47,598 nucleotides of DNA from an uncultured Pelagibacteraceae bacterium. Lineage in GTDB: Bacteria; Pseudomonadota; Alphaproteobacteria; Pelagibacterales; Pelagibacteraceae. Of this stretch, positions 36,411 to 47,598 are shown one piece after another. The position numbers and the translations under genes are program-made. Location of the stretch: positions 1-47,598 of the forward strand of contig CACIFV010000007.1 in NCBI GenBank assembly GCA_902586025.1. The letters run 5' to 3'. The notes beneath the pieces were generated by a model. That model saw nothing but the letters and a program-made list of their open reading frames with translations, made no database searches and was not told where the DNA came from. Numbering within the stretch: the first letter of the stretch is position 1; the number at the start of each line of letters is the position of its first letter.

Positions 36411-37330
36411 TGAAAAAAATTCTAATTTTGGCGGGTGGATACTCAACAGAAAAAGAAGTTAGTATACAAACTGCAAAAAGCGTTTACTCAGAATTAAATA
36501 AAGATAAAAAATATAAAATTAAGTTAGTAAATCCTGATGGACAATTTATTAATTTATTAAGAAAGTTTAAACCAAATGTAGTATTAAATTTGTTGCATGG
36601 AAGATATGGAGAAGATGGTTACATTCAAGCAATTTTAGAATCAGAGAAAGTTAAATATACTCATTCGGGAGTATTATCTTCATCTTTAGCAATCGACAAG
36701 GAGTTATCAAAAAAAATATTTATAAAAAATAAAATTTATACGCCGAAATTTTTGAAATATTCTTTTAAAAACTCACATAATAAAAAAAAAATTATTGAAA
36801 CATTAAAAAGAAGGCTCGGATTCCCTCTTGTCATTAAACCATTAAATGAAGGCTCAAGTGTAAATGTTTTTATATGTAATAAAAAAGATGTATTAAAAAA
36901 ATTGTTAAAACTTAAAGATTACGGAGAAATTCTTATTGAGAGATATATACCCGGAAGGGAGATACAAGTTGCTATTTTATCAGGAAAGGTTCTTGGTGCC
37001 ATTGAATTAATACCAAAGAGAAAATTCTATGATTATCAAGCTAAATATAATCCTAAATCTAAAACGGAACATGTTATACCAGTCAAATTATCCGAAAAAA
37101 ATTATAATCGTGTTTGTAAAATTGCGTTAAAAGCACACAATTTACTAGGTTGCAGAGGTGTAACTAGGTCAGATTTTAGATTTTACAAAAATAAATTTTA
37201 TTTGCTTGAGACCAATACACAGCCTGGAATGACTTCATTATCACTTGTGCCAGAAATTGCAAAATTTAATAACATTACTTTTAAAAATTTGATAGAAAAA
37301 ATTTTACAAGATGCTTCTATTAAAAAGTAA
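36410..37330 (+). CDS. ddl: D-alanine-D-alanine ligase
   Basis: A 306-residue ATP-grasp ligase making the D-Ala-D-Ala dipeptide used by the MurF half of the fusion. The N-terminal AGGYSTEKEVSIQTAKSV near 7-24, NLLHGRYGEDGYIQ near 60-73, PLVIKPLNEGSSVNVF near 137-152, and the Mg/ATP site LLETNTQPGMTSLSLVPE near 269-286 identify it. YQAKYNPKSKTEHVIP is the omega-loop region. Its 3' end overlaps ftsQ by 20 bases. Confidence 0.97.
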   Translation: MKKILILAGGYSTEKEVSIQTAKSVYSELNKDKKYKIKLVNPDGQFINLLRKFKPNVVLNLLHGRYGEDGYIQAILESEKVKYTHSGVLSSSLAIDKELSKKIFIKNKIYTPKFLKYSFKNSHNKKKIIETLKRRLGFPLVIKPLNEGSSVNVFICNKKDVLKKLLKLKDYGEILIERYIPGREIQVAILSGKVLGAIELIPKRKFYDYQAKYNPKSKTEHVIPVKLSEKNYNRVCKIALKAHNLLGCRGVTRSDFRFYKNKFYLLETNTQPGMTSLSLVPEIAKFNNITFKNLIEKILQDASIKK

Positions 37331-38000
37331 AAACAAAATATATTTTTATATAATTTTATTTTTCTTTCTAACATCAATAATAAACCTAAATATAATTAAT
37401 AATATTAAAAAAAAGTTTTTAATTAATTCTATAAAAATTAATTCAAATAATATTGAAATAAATTCAAAAGTAATGGATAGGATAAAATATGTTTTAAATA
37501 AAAATATTTTTTCTTTAGAAAAAGAAATATTATACAATAATTTAAATAACCTCAAATTTTTAGAAAATATATCTATAAAAAAAGAATATCCATCTTCAAT
37601 AAATGTATATGTAAATAAAACCAAATTTATAGCTACAACTTATGTTGATCAAAAAAAATATTATGTAGGTGAAAATGGAAAGCTTATTAAAACAAGCGAA
37701 TTTATTTCAGAAAATGAACTTCCAATAATTTTTGGTCAATTTAATATTAACGAATATCTAACTTTTATTAATATTTTAAAAAAACAAAATGTTAATTTTG
37801 ATAAAATTAATAAATTTTATTTCCATAAAAATAAGAGATGGGATTTATATTTTGAAAATAACATTTTAATTAAATTTCCTCATAAAAATACTATTAATGC
37901 AATCAAACTATACAATCAATTTAAATTAGATAAAGGATTACAACATAACACTATTTTAGACTTAAGAATTCCAAATAGAATTGTTTTAAAGTATGAGTAG
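37311..38000 (+). CDS. ftsQ: Cell division protein FtsQ
   Basis: A 229-residue bitopic protein between ddl and ftsA. A membrane segment lies at about 9-28, followed by a POTRA-like region (INSIKINSNNIEINSKVMDRIKYVLNKNIFSLEKEILYN pattern spread over about 39-77) with the KKEYPSSINVYVNKTK strand and then YYVGENGKLI, a pattern shared by FtsQ/DivIB. FtsQ recruits FtsL and FtsB. It is short and sequence-divergent with strong Lys/Asn/Ile bias. Identity rests on position and these patterns. It overlaps ddl by 20 and ftsA by eight bases. Confidence 0.88.
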   Translation: MLLLKSKNKIYFYIILFFFLTSIINLNIINNIKKKFLINSIKINSNNIEINSKVMDRIKYVLNKNIFSLEKEILYNNLNNLKFLENISIKKEYPSSINVYVNKTKFIATTYVDQKKYYVGENGKLIKTSEFISENELPIIFGQFNINEYLTFINILKKQNVNFDKINKFYFHKNKRWDLYFENNILIKFPHKNTINAIKLYNQFKLDKGLQHNTILDLRIPNRIVLKYE

Positions 38001-39156
38001 TAACGATTATTTTAGTTTAATTGATTTTGGATCATCAAAAATAAGATTTTCAGTTTATAATACTTCTTTAAAAGAAAAGTATACAGAGTCAAAATCAATT
38101 TTGTTTGATGATGACTATAAAAATCATTTTAATTTTATTACTGAGACAGTAAAGAGAGCAGAAAAAGAACTTTCATATCATATCAAAGATATTATCCTAT
38201 TATTAGATTCTTCAAAAGTTTTTACAATAGATATAGCTTTGAGAAAAAAATTAGATAAAAAGTCTATGTTTAATAAAGTTTATGAGTCGATTATTTTAGA
38301 ACTAAATCGATTAATTTATAAATATTATGATAAATATAATATTATACATGCTATTTTTGATAGATGTTTAATTGATGGTAAAATTTTCGATAAATTACCA
38401 GAAAATGAGATTGTTAAAAGTGATATAAAAATAGATTTTAGAGTTGTTTGTTTACCAAGCAAATTAATATTAAATATAAAAAATAAATTTAATAAAAAAA
38501 ATTTAAATATTTTAGATATTTTTTGTAATAGCTATATAAAATCTTCATCATACAGTTTAAAACTAGATCATAAGAAAATTTCTTTTTTAGAAATTGGTTG
38601 GGAAAGAACTTCATTAATGTTTTACGAAAATAATAAATTAAATTTTATTATATCTATTCCCATAGGTAGTCACCATATTACAAAAGATATTTCTAAAGTA
38701 TTTAATATTAATATCGAAGAGGCAGAAAAATTAAAAAAACTATTCAATAAATCTGAAAATGAATTTTCTTATGACAAAAATGAATCAGAAGGTATAATAT
38801 CAGCTAGTGATATTATTAAAAAAAAAATTTCAATAGATATTTTAAAAAAAGTCATTTTATATAGGATACAAGAGATAATCGATTTAATTTATAAAAATAC
38901 AAATGAAAAAGTAAACAAAAATAAATTTGAAGATTCTGAACTCTTTCTGATAGGTGAAGGATCTAAATTACTTAATGATAATTCCTTTTATTTAGAGGAT
39001 AAATTTAAGTTTAATTCAATAAAATTTTATAAAGAAACAGATAGTCAAATATGTAAAAATGGATTTATTTATTATTTGAATAATCAGAATGCGACTAAAA
39101 TAACTAAAAAAAAACTAGGTATATTTGAGAAATTCTTCAATTTTTTCAGTAATTAA
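37993..39156 (+). CDS. ftsA: Cell division protein FtsA (divergent)
   Basis: A 387-residue actin-like protein in the ftsA position after ftsQ. The first phosphate motif IDFGSSKIRFSVY (10-22) is recognisable, the block IPIGSHHITKDISKVFNINIEEAEKLK (about 222-248) matches FtsA, and the C-terminal amphipathic tail KKLGIFEKFFNFFSN fits the membrane-targeting helix. The second phosphate motif, usually D-x-G-G-G-T-T, reads EIGWERT (200-206), and the late glycine motif is GEGSKLL rather than GGGS-like, so ATP binding may be weak or lost. FtsA tethers FtsZ to the membrane. Unusually, ftsZ does not follow it; lpxC does. Confidence 0.88.
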   Translation: MSSNDYFSLIDFGSSKIRFSVYNTSLKEKYTESKSILFDDDYKNHFNFITETVKRAEKELSYHIKDIILLLDSSKVFTIDIALRKKLDKKSMFNKVYESIILELNRLIYKYYDKYNIIHAIFDRCLIDGKIFDKLPENEIVKSDIKIDFRVVCLPSKLILNIKNKFNKKNLNILDIFCNSYIKSSSYSLKLDHKKISFLEIGWERTSLMFYENNKLNFIISIPIGSHHITKDISKVFNINIEEAEKLKKLFNKSENEFSYDKNESEGIISASDIIKKKISIDILKKVILYRIQEIIDLIYKNTNEKVNKNKFEDSELFLIGEGSKLLNDNSFYLEDKFKFNSIKFYKETDSQICKNGFIYYLNNQNATKITKKKLGIFEKFFNFFSN

Positions 39157-39218
39157 TTGTATTTTCTTGTAATATTTATTGAGTACTTCGGGATAGTAAC
39201 ATTTTATATAAATAATTT
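39157..39218 (+). promoter_or_regulatory. ftsA-lpxC intergenic region, possible lpxC promoter
   Basis: At 62 bp this is the largest gap since mraZ, and it is where ftsZ usually sits. It is AT-rich with a TTGAGT at 39179-39184 and TAACAT/TATATA-like elements at 39197-39210, but no pair has ideal spacing. A promoter for lpxC-bamD is plausible from context only. Confidence 0.3.
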
Positions 39219-40139
39219 ATGTCTATTCTTACTCAAAAAACTATCGCAAAAAAAATTTCTTTTAGTGGGATAGGCATACATACTGGAGAAAATGTTAATT
39301 TAAATATTATTCCAGCTTCTCCAAATTCGGGAATAATATTTAAAAGAGTCGATTTAAAACAAAATAACTTAATTTTTGCAAATTACGCAAATGTTGAAGA
39401 TACAACTTTATGCACAACTATATCCAATTCATACAAAATTAAAGTTTCAACAATTGAACATTTAATGGGAGCATTGTATGGAATGGGAGTAGATAATGCT
39501 ATTATTGAATTAGACTCCCAGGAAGTTCCAATAATGGACGGATCAGCAAAAATATTTGTTGAGAAAATCAAACAAGTTGGTTTAAAGTCAAGTGATCAAC
39601 CAATAAAGATTATAAAAATTAATAAATTTATAAAATTTGAAGAAAAAGATAAATTTATATCATTAGACAAATCTAACATTACTAGCGATATCGAATTTGA
39701 AATAAAATATAAAAATAAATTTATAAAGACCCAAAAAAATAAGGTAAATATATTGGAAGATAATCTTGATATAGTTTTTAATTCAAGAACATTTTGTTTA
39801 TATGAAGACATTGAAAAGTTAAAAAAAATGAATCTTGGTAGAGGTGGTAGTTTAGAAAATGCAGTTGTCATTAAAGATGATAAAATTTTAAATCCCGGAG
39901 GATTAAGAAATAACTTAGAATTTGTAAATCATAAAATACTTGATTGCATGGGAGATTTATTCTTATCTGGTTATAAAATTATTGGTGCTCTTAAATGCTC
40001 ACAGGGCGGTCATTACCTAACAAACAAACTGTTAAAAAAAGTATTTAGCGATAAAGAAAATTATTCTTTAGTTGAAATTAAAGGCAAACAGTTACCACAT
40101 AATTTAGAAAATTACTTTAATTTAAAATCAATTGCTTAA
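39219..40139 (+). CDS. lpxC: UDP-3-O-acyl-N-acetylglucosamine deacetylase LpxC
   Basis: A 306-residue zinc deacetylase catalysing the committed step of lipid A synthesis. Zinc ligands are His81 (TIEHLMGAL), His238 and Asp242 (NHKILDCMGDL); His265 in GGHYLTN is the catalytic histidine, and the acidic Glu80 precedes the first ligand. Numbering is nearly identical to E. coli LpxC. Its presence, with bamD and mla genes, shows a Gram-negative envelope with lipopolysaccharide. It is separated from ftsA by 62 bp and from bamD by 38 bp. Confidence 0.98.
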   Translation: MSILTQKTIAKKISFSGIGIHTGENVNLNIIPASPNSGIIFKRVDLKQNNLIFANYANVEDTTLCTTISNSYKIKVSTIEHLMGALYGMGVDNAIIELDSQEVPIMDGSAKIFVEKIKQVGLKSSDQPIKIIKINKFIKFEEKDKFISLDKSNITSDIEFEIKYKNKFIKTQKNKVNILEDNLDIVFNSRTFCLYEDIEKLKKMNLGRGGSLENAVVIKDDKILNPGGLRNNLEFVNHKILDCMGDLFLSGYKIIGALKCSQGGHYLTNKLLKKVFSDKENYSLVEIKGKQLPHNLENYFNLKSIA

Positions 40140-40159
40140 AGATTAGAAATTTAAAATTT

Positions 40160-40177
40160 ATCTGATAGAAATATCAG

Positions 40178-40179
<2 letters not shown>
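40160..40179 (+). promoter_or_regulatory. GAAA-tetraloop hairpin over the bamD start codon
   Basis: ATCTGATA (40160-40167) and TATCAGAT (40172-40179) form a perfect 8-bp stem closed by a GNRA-type GAAA tetraloop. The last two stem bases are the A and T of the bamD ATG (40178-40180). No T-run follows, so a terminator is unlikely; a structure masking the start codon, or an RNA processing site between lpxC and bamD, is more plausible. Confidence 0.5.
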
Positions 40180-44699
<4,520 letters not shown>

Positions 44700-44703
<4 letters not shown>

Positions 44704-46724
44704 TTTAATTTCTTTTGGTATCTAAGCCATCCAGGACTTCTTACTTCATTCTCAAATTCAATATCTTGATTAAATTCAAAATCTTCTTCTTTGTCATTTG
44801 TAAAACTACTATTTTTTTTTACGTGCTGATCTGGGAGTTCATCCACAAACCTCGAGGCCATACTATCTATCCAATCTCCTTGATAAAATCTGTTCATAGA
44901 AAAAGAGATTTTGGCAAATTTTTTTGCTCTGGTTATTCCCACATAAGCCAATCTTCTCTCCTCTTCCAATCCATTTTCACCTTTTTCCTCAATACTTTTT
45001 TGATGTGGAAACAAACCCTCTTCCCATCCTGGAAGATAAACTATATCAAATTCTAAGCCTTTTGAGGCATGTAGAGTCATTAGGTTTACTTTCTCGCTTT
45101 CCCAGTCTTGATCTAAAGATGTAGCTAAAGCAACGTGTTCTAAAAAACTTTCTAAATTGTCGAACTCCTTCATTGCACTAAGCAATTCTTTTATATTTTC
45201 TAATCTATTTTCATTTTCTAAATCTTTTTTATTTTTTAACATTTCGCTATAACCAGACTCGTCGAGAACTATTTGAAGAAGTTTATTATGATTTATTTTT
45301 TTTTTTAAATCATATCTCCATTTATCTAATAGATTAAGCAAAGAGATCAACCCAATTTTAATTTTAGGTTTTATTTGATTTATCTCAATTAATTTTCTAG
45401 AAGCAATTTCCAAAGAGCAAGAATTTTTTTTTGCAAACTCTGAAATAATTTTTATGGTTGCATCTCCAATTGATCTTTTTGGAACATTAATAATTCTCTC
45501 AAAAGCAAGATCATCTTTTGGCTGATTTATACATTTTAAATATGCAACACAATCTTTTATTTCAGCTCTTTCATAAAATTTGATACCTCCTATAATTCTA
45601 TAAGGTATTCCTACTTTTAAAAATCTTTCTTCAAACTCCCTTGTTTGGAAAATTGCTCTAACAAGAATAGCTATTTGATTTAAAGAATAATTTTTTTTAA
45701 ATTCCTCTATGGAAGTACTTACTTCGATAGCTTCATCTTTAACATTTCTGAAGCAATCTAATGTTACAAGCTCACCCTCTTCCTTATTGGAATATAATGT
45801 TTTGCCAACCCGATTTTGATTATTTTCAATCAATTTTGAGGCAACAGTTAAAATATTCTGAGTTGACCTATAATTTTTTTCCAATCTAATTATTTTTGTA
45901 TCTTTATATATTTTGTCAAAATCTAAAAAATTTTTAATTTCTGCACCTCTCCAACTATAAATTGATTGATCATCATCACCAACACAACATATATTATTAT
46001 TCTTTTCCGATAAGTATTTTAGCCATTCACTTTGTATAAAATTCGTATCCTGATATTCGTCTACTAATACATATTTAAATTTTTTCGAATAAATAGAACT
46101 TATATCTGAATAATTTTTAAATATTTTTACTGTATGTAAAATTAAATCAGAGAAATCAGCACAATTTAAGTCGATAAGTTTTTGTTGATAAATTTTATAA
46201 ATTTTTAAAAAATTTCTTTCTAAAACATCTTTTTTTTTTAAATTCACATCATCAGGATAAAACCCTTTATTTTTCCATTTATCTATAACAGCCAGTATAT
46301 ATTTTGGGGAAATTTTTTTTATATCGATATTCTCAGCTTTGCAGATATTTTTTATTAATCTTATTTGGTCATCTTGATCAATTATAGTAAAATTTGATTT
46401 TAACATGACTGCCTCAGCATGTTTTCTTAATATTTTTGCACTAATAGAATGAAAAGTACCTAGCCATGGCAGGCCAGTAGCTTCTTTTCTCAGTAATTTT
46501 GAAACTCTATATTGCATTTCTTTTGCCGCTTTATTTGTGAATGTTACGGCCAGTATCTGACTTGAGAATGCTTTGTGACTTCTTATAAGATGAGCAATTC
46601 TTGAGGTTAATACTTTCGTTTTGCCTGAACCAGCCCCAGCAACGATTAAAAGTGGGCCATTTAGGTGAAGCACTGCTTCTTGTTGCTTTTCATTTAAATT
46701 TAACAAATAATTAGAATTTAACAT
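44700..46724 (-). CDS. uvrD: UvrD/PcrA-type superfamily I DNA helicase
   Basis: A 674-residue SF1A 3'-5' helicase. The Q-motif NLNEKQQEAV (9-18), Walker A AGAGSGKTKVLT (29-40), AVTFTNKAAKEM, Walker B VLVDEYQDTN, GDDDQSIYSWRGA, LEKNYRST, VNLMTLHASKGLEFDIVY and EEERRLAYVGITRAKK are all present in order. It unwinds DNA in excision and mismatch repair. UvrD, PcrA and Rep are hard to separate by sequence; the C-terminal part is a little shorter than E. coli UvrD (720). It heads an operon with pepP and is divergent from the AsmA-like gene by 30 bp. Confidence 0.96.
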
Positions 46725-46754
46725 TTATTTTATTTATAAGCCTTTAAAGTTTTA

Positions 46755-47598
46755 ATGAATAAAATTAAGCAAAATAAAGTCAATTTTATACTTATATTAA
46801 TTACAATAATTTTATCTTTTTCATCTTTAACCCTTTTATCTTTACCAGTTTTATTCAATTATGAAAGCAAAGTAGCAAAAATTGAAAAAAATTTTTATCA
46901 AAATTTTAAGATCTACTTAAAAATATCAGGAAAAATTTCTTATAAACCTTTCCCTAAGCCACACTTATTAGTAGAAAATGCTCAAATAAGTTTAAATGAA
47001 ACAAAAGATAATAATTTAATTAATACAAATAATTTAAAGATTTATGTTTCATTTAAAGACATGTACACGCGGTCTTTTAAAAATTTTAATTCAACAGAAA
47101 TTTCAAATACAAATTTTGAATTTAAAATAAATAATATTAAGGAAATTAGAGATCATTTATACAAAAAAATAAATAAACCAATAATTATAAAGAACTGTAA
47201 AATTTTTTTAAGAAACAATAGTGATGAAGTAATATTTATTTCTCCAATTAATAAAATATCCTATAAAATAAATGAAAAAAATAAACAGAAAAATTTTATA
47301 ATCGATGGAAATATATTTGGTATAAACTTCAAATCAAATTGGTTTAGAAATTATATGTTTCCCAATATCTCAAATCACAATTTAGATTTATTTAAACCAA
47401 ATATAGAAATAGAAAATAAACTAGAAACGAAAGGCAATGATAATTTTGAAATTAATACATCAATTAAATATTTGCAAGAAAAGCTTAGATATAAATTAAT
47501 TTTTGAAAATAACAATATTAATATATCTTCTCCTGTTAGTGAAAATATTAATTTTCTAATTGATGCTTATATTAAGCTAAATCCATTTTATTCAGATG
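46755..47598 (+). CDS. AsmA-like envelope protein, N-terminal part (runs off window)
   Basis: An open frame from the ATG at 46755 runs 281 codons without a stop to the right edge. Residues about 10-33 form a membrane anchor (IL-rich, ending LSLPVLF), followed by a pattern typical of AsmA-family N-termini: YLKISGKISYKPFPKPHL near 54-71, then LVENAQISL. Further beta-rich, Lys/Asn-rich sequence follows. AsmA-like proteins are bridge-like lipid-transport or envelope-homeostasis proteins anchored in the inner membrane. The assignment is by pattern and weak. Only the 5' part is visible. Confidence 0.65.
   Translation, partial: MNKIKQNKVNFILILITIILSFSSLTLLSLPVLFNYESKVAKIEKNFYQNFKIYLKISGKISYKPFPKPHLLVENAQISLNETKDNNLINTNNLKIYVSFKDMYTRSFKNFNSTEISNTNFEFKINNIKEIRDHLYKKINKPIIIKNCKIFLRNNSDEVIFISPINKISYKINEKNKQKNFIIDGNIFGINFKSNWFRNYMFPNISNHNLDLFKPNIEIENKLETKGNDNFEINTSIKYLQEKLRYKLIFENNNINISSPVSENINFLIDAYIKLNPFYSD

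Noticed and set aside
44715..45124. Two plus-strand frames opposite the helicase gene
   Set aside because: They lie antisense to conserved UvrD helicase motifs and show no domain pattern.

Overview
The window looks like a chromosomal segment of a streamlined, very AT-rich alphaproteobacterium, most likely of the Pelagibacterales (SAR11) type. This is inferred from four things: strong A/T bias with Lys/Asn/Ile-rich proteins; gene ends that touch or overlap almost everywhere; alphaproteobacterial neighbourhoods (carAB next to yqeY-dnaG-rpoD, and lpxC-bamD-ligA after the division cluster); and no mobile element, prophage, CRISPR array or evident foreign island. No database search was possible, so the assignment is by pattern recognition.

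Layout. Positions 1-13646 hold short operons in alternating orientation: an exported dienelactone-hydrolase-like protein (cut by the left edge), a FolM/PTR1-like short-chain reductase and uvrB (minus); an aspartate aminotransferase (plus); a PsiE-family membrane protein, an extended-SDR reductase and trxB (minus); an ELM1-family protein and a 2OG-Fe(II) oxygenase-like protein (plus); and carA-carB (minus). Positions 13769-18108 form the macromolecular-synthesis block yqeY-dnaG-rpoD followed by two tRNA genes. Positions 18182-21374 encode envelope-related proteins: a small membrane protein, a CIA30-domain protein, MlaC and MlaA, and an AmiD-like amidase. RNase P RNA lies at 21422-21790.

Positions 21852-39156 are a nearly gapless division and cell-wall (dcw) cluster: mraZ, ftsZ, rsmH, ftsL, ftsI, a murE-murF fusion, mraY, murD, ftsW, murG, murC, murB, ddl, ftsQ, ftsA. 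It encodes peptidoglycan precursor synthesis from UDP-MurNAc to lipid II plus the core divisome. Its promoter region carries a three-repeat MraZ-type operator. Downstream are lpxC (lipid A), bamD (outer-membrane protein assembly) and ligA, then convergent pepP and a UvrD-type helicase gene, and finally the start of an AsmA-like gene cut by the right edge.

Most content is housekeeping. I did not find a clear undescribed system. The points most worth a second look are: a tRNA-Val(GAC)-like gene with an altered T-loop and D-loop that begins on the last base of the rpoD stop codon; ftsZ displaced to second place in the dcw cluster, together with an FtsA whose nucleotide-binding motif is degenerate; a primase that has lost three of four zinc-ligand positions; a probably leaderless divergent promoter between trxB and the ELM1 gene; and a GAAA-capped hairpin covering the bamD start codon.
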